A DNA stretch of 64,000 bases from Sinorhizobium terangae (GCF_009601505.1 NZ_WITC01000036.1:1-64000), one strand, 5' to 3'. Positions 35,967-45,599 are shown, counted from the first letter of the stretch. Notes: a model not told the origin generated them from the letters alone. A program made the numbers and translations.

Positions 35967-36830
35967 GAGCCCGTACCGCGCCCACAGCGCCCTTTCCTCA
36001 AGCGCTTCGGCAAGCCCCGCCGCCGCGGATGCCGCCAGGGGTGCTGCGATCGCGGCGGCAACGGCCGCGCCCGGCTGGCGGCGGCCGAAGAGGCTGCGCG
36101 CCGGCTGGATCAATTCGAGCCGCGTTTTTGCGCCATAGCGTCTTCTCACCTCTCCGCGCATATCGCCAAGTGCGTCGACAAGGCCGAGTTCCTGCCCACG
36201 CCGACCGGTCCAGAAAAGGCCGGAGAAGATATCGGGATGGTCGGCCAGAAGGGCTCCCCGGCGGGTCTTGACCATCTGGATGAACGTGTCGTGGATCTCA
36301 AGCTGCAAGCTCTTGAGAAACTCGACGTCGCGCTCCTTTTCCGGCTGGAACGGATCGAGCACCACCTTGTTTTCACCCGCCGTGTAGACGCGACGCTCGA
36401 CACCGATCTTCTTCAGGAGTTCGGGAAACCCGAATCCACCGGAAACGACGCCGATCGAGCCGACAATCGAGGTCGGATCGGCGATGATCTCATCGCCGGC
36501 AAGCGCGATCATGTAGCCGCCGGACGCAGCCACGTCTTCGACGAAGATGAGGACGCGCTTCTTCTTTTCTTCCGCGAGATCGCGGATGCGCTGGTAAATC
36601 AGGCGCGACTGCACCGGCGAGCCGCCCGGCGAGTTGATGGAGATGGCAACCGCCGGCGCATCCTTGACCGAGAAGGCCTTGTCCAGAAGCGGGGCCACAG
36701 TCGCAAGGTTGAGAACCGGGCGAAACTGGCCACCGCCGGCCATGATCGCTCCGTGAAGCCGGATCGCCGGGATCGTCAATCCCTCCCCGCGGAACCGCTT
36801 CGGCACTAGCCTTTTCAAGAATCCGGCCAT
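35964..36830 (-). CDS. S49 family serine peptidase (SppA/SohB-like)
   Basis: A 288-residue signal-peptide-peptidase-like protease of the Clp/crotonase fold. The nucleophile is the Ser in VAASGGYMIALAGDEI, and ISINSPGGSPVQS and TSIVGSIGVVSGGFGF are the conserved neighbours. There is no clear N-terminal signal peptide, so it may be a short cytoplasmic or membrane-associated form. The Ala-rich C-terminal stretch (AAVAAAIAAPLAASAAA) is odd for the family. The stop codon lies in a mosaic repeat. Confidence 0.9.
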   Translation of the reverse strand: MAGFLKRLVPKRFRGEGLTIPAIRLHGAIMAGGGQFRPVLNLATVAPLLDKAFSVKDAPAVAISINSPGGSPVQSRLIYQRIRDLAEEKKKRVLIFVEDVAASGGYMIALAGDEIIADPTSIVGSIGVVSGGFGFPELLKKIGVERRVYTAGENKVVLDPFQPEKERDVEFLKSLQLEIHDTFIQMVKTRRGALLADHPDIFSGLFWTGRRGQELGLVDALGDMRGEVRRRYGAKTRLELIQPARSLFGRRQPGAAVAAAIAAPLAASAAAGLAEALEERALWARYGL

Positions 36831-36915
36831 TTCAACTCCTGCCCGTCATAAACCTGTTCTGCATGTATGCACTGCCGTCGCAAACACAATGCCTCGTTTT
36901 TTCGCTTACGTTTTA

Positions 36916-37689
36916 TCACCGACGGCGGTAAGCGGCCCGCCCATTGTTGAGGTCATCCACTTCCGGAGAAAACCGGTGTGTTCCCTCGTCGTGCATGATG
37001 AGCGGCGCGCGCAGAGCCAATCGCTTTCGGCTCTGCTTGATCGCCGTCACGAGGATGCGAACGGCGTTCTCGCCCGCGCGCGGGAGAAGCGGCGTGATCT
37101 CGATACCGCCGAAACGCCGACCGCATGCCGCGATGATCTCGGCGATCGACTCCGGCCGGGCAATGAGAGACAGCTGCCCGCCTGGTTTCATGATCGCCCC
37201 TGCGGTCTTGATCCAAGCCTCGAAAAGATCGTCGGTCATCGCGTGGGCCTCGGCCTTGAGGCTGTCCGGCGTCTTCCGGTCCGCGGCATCGTTGAACGGC
37301 GGGTTCATGATGACATGATCGAAGGCATCATCCGGCAGACCCGCGGCGGCGCGCGCCTTGCCGTTCAGCGACACGTCCGCCTCGAGGACCGAGACCCTCG
37401 AAGCGAAATATGCGTTCTGCGGCAGTGCGAGGCTGCGGCGAGCGAAACCGGCCATGACGGCCGAACGCTCCACCAGGAGCACGTCAGCCTCCTCGAGCCT
37501 CGAGGCGACCGCCATGCCGGCGGCGCCTGCACCGGCACCGAAATCGGCCACGCGGCAGCGATCGCGGCAGGAAACGAGCGAGGCGAGGAGCATCGCATCC
37601 ATTCCCGAGCGATGCCCCTGGCCCAGCGGCTGAATCAAGTGAAATCGGCCGCGGTGGAAGGCATCCACGGTTTCCGGCATCGCCGTCAT
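36916..37689 (-). CDS. tRNA1(Val) adenine-N6-methyltransferase-like protein (TrmN6/YfiC type)
   Basis: A 257-residue SAM-dependent N6-adenine methyltransferase. The SAM-binding VADFGAGAGAAGMAVASR and the catalytic IMNPPFNDA (NPPF motif) are present, and IQPLGQGHRSGMDAMLLAS matches the TrmN6 N-terminus. It would methylate A37 of tRNA-Val in E. coli terms, though rhizobial members are annotated more loosely. The start at 37689 follows GGAGGGGCGGTGCA. It lies downstream of the DUF2007 gene and divergent from ispB. Confidence 0.85.
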   Translation of the reverse strand: MTAMPETVDAFHRGRFHLIQPLGQGHRSGMDAMLLASLVSCRDRCRVADFGAGAGAAGMAVASRLEEADVLLVERSAVMAGFARRSLALPQNAYFASRVSVLEADVSLNGKARAAAGLPDDAFDHVIMNPPFNDAADRKTPDSLKAEAHAMTDDLFEAWIKTAGAIMKPGGQLSLIARPESIAEIIAACGRRFGGIEITPLLPRAGENAVRILVTAIKQSRKRLALRAPLIMHDEGTHRFSPEVDDLNNGRAAYRRR

Positions 37690-37741
37690 TGCACCGCCCC
37701 TCCATAAGGAAGGTCGCAAGTGGTTCCCGGAAAAGCCGAAA

Positions 37742-37963
37742 TCACTGCCGCAATTCCTGTTCCAGGCCCGCATCGATCAGGATCCGCCTCGCCTTCTCGG
37801 CATCATCCTCCGCAACCATGAAACGGCGCGGCAAAAGTCCAAGCGAGCCCTCCAAAATACTCATTCCCTGATCGGCAATAAGGCAGCCGATTCCGGCATC
37901 CTTCATCAGGCTTTCGGCGAAGGAGAGGAGTACGGCGTCGTTGGTGCGGATCAGTTCCTTCAT
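37742..37963 (-). CDS. DUF2007 family protein
   Basis: A 73-residue DUF2007 domain protein: MKELIRTNDAVLLSFAESL, a DAGIGCLIADQGM middle, and a C-terminal helix EKARRILIDAG. DUF2007 is a small ferredoxin-like fold thought to be a signal-transducing domain. It precedes the methyltransferase by 52 bases on the same strand and is divergent from ispB. Confidence 0.85.
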   Translation of the reverse strand: MKELIRTNDAVLLSFAESLMKDAGIGCLIADQGMSILEGSLGLLPRRFMVAEDDAEKARRILIDAGLEQELRQ

Positions 37964-38072
37964 TCGGCTCGGTTTTCCTGTCTTATTTCAAGCACGCGAG
38001 GCAATTCGCCTCTTGCCGCCTGAAAGCCCTCTTTCTATTGTCGAAATCGACGATGAAACAGGAGTCCGGGCG

Positions 38073-39089
38073 TTGGGCGTAGTGATACCGCTGGAAGACA
38101 ATAAAAACAAACAGGCGTCTGTGAAGCCGCTCGTCGACCTGACCATGTCCGACATGGAACGGGTCAATCAATTGATCCTGTCCAAGGCCGGCTCCGATGT
38201 CCAGATGATCCCGGAGGTCGCCAACCACCTGATTTCGTCCGGCGGCAAACGCCTGCGCCCCATGCTCACGCTCGCCGCCGCCTCGCTGTTCGGCTACGAG
38301 GGCGACGCCCACGTCAAGCTCGCAACCAGCGTCGAGTTCATGCATACGGCGACACTGCTGCACGACGACGTCGTGGACGAAAGCGACCTCAGGCGTGGCA
38401 AATCGACGGCGCGCACGATCTGGGGCAACCAGGCAAGCGTGCTCGTTGGCGACTTCCTGCTCGGTCAGGCATTCCGCATGATGGTCGATGTCGGCTCGCT
38501 CGAGGCCCTCGACGTGCTTTCGACGGCGGCCTCGGTCATTGCAGAAGGCGAAGTCCTGCAGCTTTCGGTCGCCAAGAACATGGAGACAACCGAAGACGAC
38601 TACCTGCAGGTGATCCGCGCCAAGACGGCGGCACTCTTCGCGGCGGCGGCGGAAGTCGGACCGATCGTCGCGGCAACCAGCAATGCGAACCGCAAGGCGC
38701 TGAAGTCCTACGGCATGAACCTCGGCTTGGCCTTCCAATTGGTCGACGATGTGCTCGACTACGGCGGCTCTTCGAGCGAACTCGGCAAGAATGTCGGCGA
38801 TGATTTCCGTGAAGGCAAGATCACGCTGCCGGTCATCCTCTCCTATCGCCGCGGTACGCCGGAAGACCGCACCTTCTGGCGCGAAGCCATCGAAGGAGGA
38901 AACAGCGACGGTGCCAATCTTGAAAAGGCGCTCGGCCTCATCCGGCGCTATGGCGGGCTGAGCGACACGATTGCGCGTGCGCAGCATTATGGCACAATCG
39001 CGCGTGACGCATTGGCGCCGTTGCCGGCTTCTCCCTGGAAATCAGCGCTGATAGAGGTGATCGATTTCTGCATCGATCGAGTAAGCTAG
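38073..39089 (+). CDS. ispB: Polyprenyl (octa/decaprenyl) diphosphate synthase
   Basis: A 338-residue trans-prenyltransferase that makes the ubiquinone side chain. Both Asp-rich motifs are intact (LLHDDVVDESDLRRG and QLVDDVLDYGG), with the substrate-binding GGKRLRPMLTLA. No ATG fits the conserved N-terminus: the TTG at 38073 follows AGGAGTCCGGGCG and gives GVVIPLED. A GTG nine bases later is an alternative. The track from 37941 overlaps the divergent DUF2007 gene and is rejected. It feeds UbiA (16.5 kb). Confidence 0.93.
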   Translation: MGVVIPLEDNKNKQASVKPLVDLTMSDMERVNQLILSKAGSDVQMIPEVANHLISSGGKRLRPMLTLAAASLFGYEGDAHVKLATSVEFMHTATLLHDDVVDESDLRRGKSTARTIWGNQASVLVGDFLLGQAFRMMVDVGSLEALDVLSTAASVIAEGEVLQLSVAKNMETTEDDYLQVIRAKTAALFAAAAEVGPIVAATSNANRKALKSYGMNLGLAFQLVDDVLDYGGSSSELGKNVGDDFREGKITLPVILSYRRGTPEDRTFWREAIEGGNSDGANLEKALGLIRRYGGLSDTIARAQHYGTIARDALAPLPASPWKSALIEVIDFCIDRVS

Positions 39090-39241
39090 ACCGGCGGACA
39101 ATTCCATATTAGGAATTTCTTGCCGCGTTGCGCCAAAAAAGCCATTCTGTTCCTCAAGACTTGCTTCCGGCAATCTCTGATCGATCCGGAACAACCAGCG
39201 ACGGTGAAGCAAAACGCACCGTCGGCAATGAAAGGTTTGAT

Positions 39242-41065
39242 ATGCGGCAAAATACATTCCTTCGCCTTCTTAGCAGCGCAGCACTGCTTGCTTTCGCATC
39301 AGTGTCCGGCAGCTATCAGGCTTTTGCCGAGGAAAAGGCGGCGGTCGAAGACACGAAGCCTTTCGACATCAGATCGGTCGACACCTTTTCCGGCGCATTT
39401 CTCGCCGCCCGCACGGCCGATGTGGATCGCGACTTCGCATCAGCAACCGAGCTCTACAAGATTGCCCTGCGGTTGGAACCGGACAACAACGACGTCAAGC
39501 AGCGGCTGATGATCACGCTGCTCATGGCAGGCAAGCTTGATGAGGGCGTCAAGATCGCCGACGACCTCAAGTCCGATCCGGCCGTCGAACGGATCACGAC
39601 GGTGGTCCGTGCCATCGAGGCGATCCGCAAGCGCGAATACCGCAGCGCCCAAAAGCTCCTCGCCTATGACGGCCCTAACGATCTCGACCGGCTGATGAAT
39701 ACGCTTCTGTCCTCCTGGGCGAAGTTCGGCCAGGGGCGGCCGAAGGAAGCGCTCGCGCAGATCAAGGCGCTTGAGGGCCCGGAATGGTTCCGTGTCTTCA
39801 AGAACTATCACGCCGGCGCGATCGCGCTTGCCGCCGGCGACAAGGCAACGGCACGCGCACGGCTCAACGACGCCATTCTCGACCGAGAAGGCGGCAGCGC
39901 CGCCCCGGACACATTCATGCGTTCGGTCGAGGCACTGGCACGCTTCGAGGCTCGCGAGGGTAACAAGCAAAAGGCGCTCGATACGATTGCCGTCGGCGAA
40001 GGTATGGTCAACAACTACACGCCGCTCGAGGCGCTGAGAAAGAGCATCGAGGAAGGCAAGCCTCAGGAACAGCAGGTTCGCACCGCCGTACAAGGCGCCG
40101 CCGCCGTGCTCTTTTCCGTCGGAGGCGCACTCAATCGCGAAGGCGCGGAAGACGTCGTTTCGCTTTATCTGCAGACTGCACGCCAGCTCGATCCGGAAAG
40201 TGCCGACATCCTCGTCATGCTCGGCGGCATTGCCGAAAACCTGAAGAAGCAGGATGAGGCGATTGCGCTTTACAAGAGCGTGCCGGAAGGTTCTCCGATG
40301 CGCCGCCTTTCCGAGCTCCAGCTTGGCCTTAGCCTTGCCAGCGTCGGCAAGGTCGATGAGGCCAAAAAGCACCTGAGAGCGCTGATCGACGTCGATCCGA
40401 AGAATATCCGCAACTATCTCGCCTATGGCAGCGTTCTGTCGGACGCCAAGGATTACAAGGAGATGGGCGAAGTCTACGACCGCGCCGTGGCGGCCATCGG
40501 TCCGGTACCGAAACGCGGCGACTGGACCGTGTTCTTCCAGCGCGGCATCGCGTACGAGCGGCAGAAGATCTGGGAGAAGGCCGAGCCGAATTTCCGCAAG
40601 GCGCTGGAGCTCAATCCGGACCAGCCGCAGGTCCTGAACTATCTCGGCTACTCCTGGGTCGACATGAACATTAACCTCGACGAGGGCCTAAACATGATCC
40701 GCAAGGCCGTCGAGCTCAAGCCCGACGACGGCTACATCGTCGATTCGCTCGGATGGGCCTATTTCCGGATGAACCGGTTTGACGATGCGGTAACAGAACT
40801 CGAGCGGGCGGCCGAGCTGATGGCGGGCGACGCCACGATCAACGACCACCTCGGCGATGCTTACTGGCGGGTCGGACGCAAGCTCGAAGCGGTATTCCAG
40901 TGGAATCAGGCACTGGAATTGAAGCCCGAGGAAGCAGAAATTCCGAAGATCAAGGCAAAGATCGAAAACGGCTTGCCGCCCGTCAAGCCGCAGGTTCCTG
41001 CCGCGGCCGACGCCAAGGAGTTGCCGAAGAAGACGGGGCCCGCGACGCCGGGCAAGAAATCCTGA
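39242..41065 (+). CDS. Exported tetratricopeptide-repeat protein
   Basis: A 607-residue protein with a signal peptide (FLRLLSSAALLAFASVS) and several TPR units. The clearest pairs are at ~45-90 (ASATELYKIALRLEP), ~450-495 (IWEKAEPNFRKALELNPDQP) and ~505-550 (GYIVDSLGWAYFRMNRFDDA). The C-terminus is Pro/Lys-rich. TPR proteins of this size are often periplasmic scaffolds, and the partner is unknown. The start at 39242 has AAAGG upstream. The ispE gene starts four bases after its stop, so they are one operon. Confidence 0.87.
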   Translation: MRQNTFLRLLSSAALLAFASVSGSYQAFAEEKAAVEDTKPFDIRSVDTFSGAFLAARTADVDRDFASATELYKIALRLEPDNNDVKQRLMITLLMAGKLDEGVKIADDLKSDPAVERITTVVRAIEAIRKREYRSAQKLLAYDGPNDLDRLMNTLLSSWAKFGQGRPKEALAQIKALEGPEWFRVFKNYHAGAIALAAGDKATARARLNDAILDREGGSAAPDTFMRSVEALARFEAREGNKQKALDTIAVGEGMVNNYTPLEALRKSIEEGKPQEQQVRTAVQGAAAVLFSVGGALNREGAEDVVSLYLQTARQLDPESADILVMLGGIAENLKKQDEAIALYKSVPEGSPMRRLSELQLGLSLASVGKVDEAKKHLRALIDVDPKNIRNYLAYGSVLSDAKDYKEMGEVYDRAVAAIGPVPKRGDWTVFFQRGIAYERQKIWEKAEPNFRKALELNPDQPQVLNYLGYSWVDMNINLDEGLNMIRKAVELKPDDGYIVDSLGWAYFRMNRFDDAVTELERAAELMAGDATINDHLGDAYWRVGRKLEAVFQWNQALELKPEEAEIPKIKAKIENGLPPVKPQVPAAADAKELPKKTGPATPGKKS

Positions 41066-41069
41066 GAAT

Positions 41070-41978
41070 ATGCATTTGGACGACATTCCGGGCTTCGCGC
41101 TGACATGCGCGGCGCCCGCCAAGATCAATCTGGCGCTGCATGTCGTCGGCCAGCGCGCCGACGGCCACCATCTTCTCCAAAGCCTCGTTACCTTCGCGGA
41201 TTGCGGCGACCGGATCGGGCTTGCGTCGGCTGACGCCGACCGCTTCACGGTGTCCGGGCGCTTTGCGGACGGGTTGCCGCTTTCGGCGGAGAAAACGGGC
41301 GGCAATCTGGTGCTGCGCGCGCGCGACCTGCTGCGAAGAGACCTGATGTCACGAGGCATCGCCGCCGGTCCGGTCCATCTCCATCTCGAAAAGAACCTGC
41401 CGGTGGCCTCCGGCATTGGTGGCGGTTCGGCGGATGCGGCGGCAACGCTTCGTGGTCTCCTTACACTCTGGGGCGCGTCCGTCGAGCCGGCAAGGCTCGG
41501 TGCGGTTGCGCTCGAACTCGGGGCGGATGTGCCGATGTGCCTCGATGGCCGGCCGCTTCTCGCCGAGGGAATCGGCGAAGAGATCACCGCCCTTCCCGAT
41601 CTCCCATCCTTTGCAATCGTTCTCGTCAATCCGCTGGTCGCCGTCTCGACGCCGATGATCTTCCGGACGCTCGTCAACAAGGTGAATCCACCGCTCGACC
41701 TGCCGAAAGGCATGAACACGGCGGCGGAATGGTTGTCGGCGATGGGCGATATGCGCAACGATCTGGAGGCGCCGGCGCGGAGGCTCGTTCCGGTGATCGA
41801 GGAAGTGTCCGTTAGCCTGAAGGCGGCGGGCGCCACGCTTGTGCGCATGTCCGGCTCCGGCGCCACCTGCTTCGGGCTGTTCGACAGCGACGAAAGCGCG
41901 CATCGGGCCGCCGAGCGTATTTCCGCCAGCCATCCGGAATGGTACGTTTGCGCCGCGCGAACTACACGGAGAGATTAG
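41070..41978 (+). CDS. ispE: 4-diphosphocytidyl-2-C-methyl-D-erythritol kinase
   Basis: GHMP kinase of the MEP isoprenoid pathway, phosphorylating CDP-ME. The 302 residues carry the N-terminal CAAPAKINLALHVVG, the ATP-binding LPVASGIGGGSADAAATL and the C-terminal MSGSGATCFGLF, the three GHMP motifs. It lies between the TPR gene and moaB and is transcribed with them. Its product feeds the isoprenoid pool used by the upstream ispB enzyme. Confidence 0.96.
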   Translation: MHLDDIPGFALTCAAPAKINLALHVVGQRADGHHLLQSLVTFADCGDRIGLASADADRFTVSGRFADGLPLSAEKTGGNLVLRARDLLRRDLMSRGIAAGPVHLHLEKNLPVASGIGGGSADAAATLRGLLTLWGASVEPARLGAVALELGADVPMCLDGRPLLAEGIGEEITALPDLPSFAIVLVNPLVAVSTPMIFRTLVNKVNPPLDLPKGMNTAAEWLSAMGDMRNDLEAPARRLVPVIEEVSVSLKAAGATLVRMSGSGATCFGLFDSDESAHRAAERISASHPEWYVCAARTTRRD

Positions 41979-41984
41979 CACCCA

Positions 41985-42527
41985 ATGCCAGGCATCGACG
42001 AAGGCCGTCCCTTCATTCCCGTCGGCATTGCCGTGCTCACGGTGTCCGACAGCCGTACGCGCGCCGACGACAGGTCAGGCGACACGCTTGAGGCGCGCAT
42101 ACGCGCGGCCGGCCATCGGCTCGAAGCACGGGAGATCGTCACCGACGACCGGCAGAAGATCTACGATCAGGTGAAGGCCTGGACGCTGGACGAGGCGATC
42201 GACGTGGTCATTACCACCGGAGGCACCGGCTTCACCGGCCGCGACGTGACGCCGGAGGCGCTTGAGCCACTGTTTGAAAAGCGCATGGACGGCTTTTCCG
42301 AAGTGTTCCACCGGATCTCTTACGAGAAGATCGGCACGTCGACGATCCAGTCGCGAGCCACCGGTGGCGTTGCCAATGCCACATTCATCTTCGTCCTGCC
42401 GGGATCACCGGGCGCCTGCAAGGACGCATGGGACGGCATCCTGAAACAACAGCTCGACTATCGGCACATGCCCTGCAATTTCGTTGAAATCATGCCGCGG
42501 CTGGACGAGCACCTCAAACGCGGCTGA
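41985..42527 (+). CDS. moaB: Molybdenum cofactor biosynthesis protein B
   Basis: A 180-residue MoaB/MogA-type protein that would adenylylate molybdopterin before molybdate insertion. The signatures are IAVLTVSDSRTRADDRSGD, DVVITTGGTGFTGRDVTPEA and LPGSPGACKDAWDGIL. It starts six bases after the ispE stop and is the last gene of the plus-strand operon. MoaB and Mog have the same fold; the sequence favours MoaB. Confidence 0.93.
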   Translation: MPGIDEGRPFIPVGIAVLTVSDSRTRADDRSGDTLEARIRAAGHRLEAREIVTDDRQKIYDQVKAWTLDEAIDVVITTGGTGFTGRDVTPEALEPLFEKRMDGFSEVFHRISYEKIGTSTIQSRATGGVANATFIFVLPGSPGACKDAWDGILKQQLDYRHMPCNFVEIMPRLDEHLKRG

Positions 42528-42801
42528 TTGCGTCCCGCAGTCCTTGTCTCGATATTTTTCCTCATCCAACTGCGGGTTGTTCCCAACGAAACAGCCGGGC
42601 TCGATCAAGCCCGGTACATTTCTCACCGTCAGCCGGCGTTGGGGGTGGCCGAAGGCGAGACCGATCATCCATCTCAAGCGCAGCGAAGACAAATCTTCCG
42701 ACGACACGGGCGGGGGAAGAGCAGGATATATACGACGTGCCGTCCTCCGGATTGCATGGCAAGCCATTTTCGCTAGCAAGGTCATTTGAGAGCCGCTTCG
42801 G
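42528..42801. other. Intergenic region between moaB and glycosyltransferase
   Basis: About 270 bases. A short stem CCGGGC/GCCCGG at 42595-42614 with a modest T-containing tail may attenuate the moaB operon. No convincing gene or repeat was found. The frames 42484-42789 and 42528-42776 lack protein character. Confidence 0.4.
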
Positions 42802-42835
42802 GGGGTGCCGCGGACAAGACAGGCACCCCATTCTT
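42802..42835 (+). terminator. Possible rho-independent terminator
   Basis: GGGGTGCC (42802-42809) pairs perfectly with GGCACCCC (42822-42829), followed by ATTCTT. The loop is 12 bases. It would stop plus-strand transcription from moaB before the convergent glycosyltransferase gene. The T-tract is short, so efficiency is doubtful. Confidence 0.45.
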
Positions 42836-42849
42836 GCAGTAGCCAGCGA

Positions 42850-43380
42850 CTACTCCGCAGCCGGCCGATTGCCGGCCGCCACCCAAGCGGGAACAATCTC
42901 AGTCGACAGTTTGCGCACCGCACGAACATTGACCATGTCGCTGAGCCGCATATTCGCGCGAGCGACGGCGATTGCATCGCGCTTCTGCATCAGGAATCCC
43001 GTCTCAAGCGGGCGTGCCCTGCGCGAGAGACGACTTAACAGCGGACGGCGATGCATTCGTGAGGGAGAGAACCGCGCCGGGTTTCTGTTGAGCGACACAT
43101 ATTCGAGAAGCTCGTCCACCCATCTTCCGGTCGGTCGCGCGCCCGGCTCCAGGAGCATTACCCATTCCCCCCGGGCAGAACGGACAATGTCGCCCAAATC
43201 CCAATCGACACAGAAACGGCACCCGGCAGCATCGGCGACGCGCGACGAACCGTCCTTTGAACCGTGATCGAGAATGATGACGTCGCTGACGAGGCCCTCC
43301 ACGGCGCCGGCAACAAGCACGGACAGCGTCTGCGCAAGCTCGGCCTCGTTGTCCCGTGTTTCCATGATGATCGTCAGCAT
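42850..43380 (-). CDS. Glycosyltransferase family 2-like protein
   Basis: A 176-residue protein, shorter than typical GT2 enzymes. It has the GT-A opening LTIIMETRDNEAELAQTLSVL, a nucleotide-sugar-type VIILDHGSKDGS, and ARGEWVMLLEPGARP in place of the usual DDD. No membrane segment is seen. The GAACGACT before the ATG at 43380 is the only ribosome-binding candidate. The short length and degenerate Asp motif suggest a GT2 fold that may not be an active transferase. Confidence 0.75.
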   Translation of the reverse strand: MLTIIMETRDNEAELAQTLSVLVAGAVEGLVSDVIILDHGSKDGSSRVADAAGCRFCVDWDLGDIVRSARGEWVMLLEPGARPTGRWVDELLEYVSLNRNPARFSPSRMHRRPLLSRLSRRARPLETGFLMQKRDAIAVARANMRLSDMVNVRAVRKLSTEIVPAWVAAGNRPAAE

Positions 43381-43480
43381 AGTCGTTCCTACCGCATTGC
43401 ACTCACAAATGCTACAGCCATCGGGGTCGCCCGCTTCGCCGCCCCGGTGCGATCTTCTGTCGCTCAAATTCTAAAGATTT

Positions 43481-43495
43481 GTTCTTGCTTTGTTC
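43481..43495 (+). promoter_or_regulatory. LexA (SOS) box, alphaproteobacterial type
   Basis: GTTCTTGCTTTGTTC matches the alphaproteobacterial LexA operator GTTC-N7-GTTC exactly. It lies 65 bases upstream of the radical SAM gene start and about 100 from the divergent glycosyltransferase start, in the position of a promoter operator. Confidence 0.75.
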
Positions 43496-43559
43496 TCGCT
43501 CCTGCGATAGGAAAATAATCAGGACGAAACGAAGCCCCGTCTCTTCCGAGGAGATATCG

Positions 43560-44717
43560 ATGACCGAGCTGTCTCAATTGAGGCAGGGCGCCTTTGCGCC
43601 CGCCAACACCGCGGACAAGGCCGAAGCAATGATCAAGGGGACGGGCCTGAGGATCGACATCGATCGCCGGCGTGGCCGCGGCGCGGGCCTGAACATGTCC
43701 GGCCGCTTCGAACCGCAATCGCGTGAGGTCTTCGACGACGGTTGGGAGAGCATCGAGGAACTGCCGCCCTTCAAGACGGAAGTCCAGGTCGAGAAGCCAC
43801 GTGCGGTTATCACGCGCAACGAATCTCCGGACATTGGTTTCGACCGCTCGATCAATCCTTACCGCGGTTGCGAGCACGGCTGCATCTACTGTTTCGCGCG
43901 CCCGACCCATGCCTATATGGGCCTCTCGGCGGGCCTCGATTTCGAGTCCAAACTTTTCGCCAAGCCCGACGCCCCGCGTCTGCTGGAACGGGAGTTGGCG
44001 AGGCCCGACTATAAGGTTCGTCCGATCGCGATCGGCACCAATACCGACCCCTACCAACCGATCGAGAAGGAATGGCGGATCATGCGCCAGATCCTCGAAG
44101 TGTTGAAGGCGGCAAACCACCCTGTGATGATCGTCACCAAGTCGGCCATGGTGACACGCGACATCGATCTGCTTGCCCCGATGGCGGAAATGGGATTGGC
44201 GCGGGTCGGCATTTCGGTGACCACGCTCGATCGAAAACTGGCGCGCACGATGGAACCGCGGGCATCGACGCCGGCAAAGCGGCTCGAGGCGATCCGCGCC
44301 ATCTCGGATGCAGGTATTCCCGCCGGTGTTCTGGTTTCACCGATCATCCCGGCGCTGAACGACCATGAGATCGAGCGCGTGCTCGATTCGGCGAAGGCGG
44401 CGGGCGCGTCGGAAGCGAGCTACGTGCTGTTGCGGCTGCCACTCGAGGTAAGCCCGCTCTTTCGCGATTGGCTGCTGCGGAATTATCCGGACCGCTACCG
44501 CCACGTCATGTCACTGATCCGCTCCATGCGTGGCGGCAAGGACTATGACGCCGAGTTCGGCAAGCGCATGAAAGGGGCTGGCCCCTATGCCTGGCAGATC
44601 GGCCGGCGCTTCGAGCTTGCTGCCAAGCGCCTGGGGCTCAACCTGACGCGCCGGCAATTGCGCAATGACGTCTTCGTGCCGCCACTCGGAATGGGAGTTC
44701 AACTGTCATTGCTTTAG
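43560..44717 (+). CDS. Radical SAM protein, PA0069 / SplB-like family
   Basis: A 385-residue radical SAM enzyme of the COG1533 group. The 4Fe-4S site is C-x3-C-x2-C in CEHGCIYCFARP. Other family segments are SINPYRGCEHGC, IAIGTNTDPYQPIEKEWRI and VSPIIPALNDHEIERVL. The start at 43560 follows CGAGGAGATATCG. COG1533 members include spore photoproduct lyase-like DNA repair proteins. The consensus LexA box 65 bases upstream suggests induction by DNA damage. The lesion or substrate is unknown. Confidence 0.88.
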   Translation: MTELSQLRQGAFAPANTADKAEAMIKGTGLRIDIDRRRGRGAGLNMSGRFEPQSREVFDDGWESIEELPPFKTEVQVEKPRAVITRNESPDIGFDRSINPYRGCEHGCIYCFARPTHAYMGLSAGLDFESKLFAKPDAPRLLERELARPDYKVRPIAIGTNTDPYQPIEKEWRIMRQILEVLKAANHPVMIVTKSAMVTRDIDLLAPMAEMGLARVGISVTTLDRKLARTMEPRASTPAKRLEAIRAISDAGIPAGVLVSPIIPALNDHEIERVLDSAKAAGASEASYVLLRLPLEVSPLFRDWLLRNYPDRYRHVMSLIRSMRGGKDYDAEFGKRMKGAGPYAWQIGRRFELAAKRLGLNLTRRQLRNDVFVPPLGMGVQLSLL

Positions 44718-44915
44718 GTCAGCGCACCCCCTGAGACTTCTCGCCAAATACAAGCCGATCTCCTCTCCGACAGGAGTTCGATAGCATCGTTCAAGCAAAA
44801 TCTCGGTTCCGGCGCCCTCCCCTGCCTCGTGATGGCGCTGGTTTTCCTCCCGGTTACCGCCGCACTCGTACCGGGGGGCTTGAAGGGAATCGGGCGAATA
44901 TGCGAGGGTCCCCGC

Positions 44916-45566
44916 ATGTCACGTCGCAATCCGCCCGATTCCCCACTCTTTCCCATCGAGCTGCCCGTCCCTGATTTCGGCTTCGAGCTTGCCGCCCGCC
45001 GCGATGGTTTTTGGCCTGTCGCCGGCGCGGACGAGGCGGGGCGGGGACCCTTGGCCGGCCCCGTCGTTGCTGCGGCGGTCATTCTCGATCCGGACGCCAT
45101 TCCGAATGGTCTGAACGACAGCAAGCTCCTGAGCGCCGAGCAGCGCGAAGCACTATTTGAGCAAATTCTCGCGACGGCGACGGTGTCGATCGCCTCGTCT
45201 TCGGCGACACGCATCGACACGACCGATATTCTCAAGGCAAGCCTCGACGCGATGCGCCGGGCCGTCGATGGTCTTTCCACGACCGCGCGTTTCCTGCTCG
45301 TCGACGGCCGTGATGTTCCGCCGGGAATTTCCTGCCACGCCAAAGCGATCATCAAAGGCGATTCCCGGTCGATGTCGATCGCTGCTGCATCGATCGTCGC
45401 CAAGGTGACTCGCGATCGGATGATGGCGCGCGCCGATGTCACTTTCCCGGCCTATGGCTTCGCCATTCATGCCGGCTATGCCACCACAAAGCATCGAAAC
45501 GCCATCGACAGCCACGGCCCCTGCTCGCTGCATCGAATGAGTTTCCGGCCCTTTCGCCAGGTTTGA
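44916..45566 (+). CDS. rnhB: Ribonuclease HII
   Basis: A 216-residue RNase HII, which removes ribonucleotides and RNA primers from DNA. Catalytic motifs are [19 protein letters not shown] (Asp-Glu), [13 protein letters not shown] and the metal-site [16 protein letters not shown]. The start at 44916 follows GAGGGTCCC. The in-frame extension to 44829 lies in the leader and is not supported. A terminator-like end is not seen; a mosaic repeat follows 34 bases after the stop. Confidence 0.95.
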   Translation: MSRRNPPDSPLFPIELPVPDFGFELAARRDGFWPVAGADEAGRGPLAGPVVAAAVILDPDAIPNGLNDSKLLSAEQREALFEQILATATVSIASSSATRIDTTDILKASLDAMRRAVDGLSTTARFLLVDGRDVPPGISCHAKAIIKGDSRSMSIAAASIVAKVTRDRMMARADVTFPAYGFAIHAGYATTKHRNAIDSHGPCSLHRMSFRPFRQV

Positions 45567-45599
45567 TGCCTTCGACCAGCAATCGACAGGTGGCGCGCC

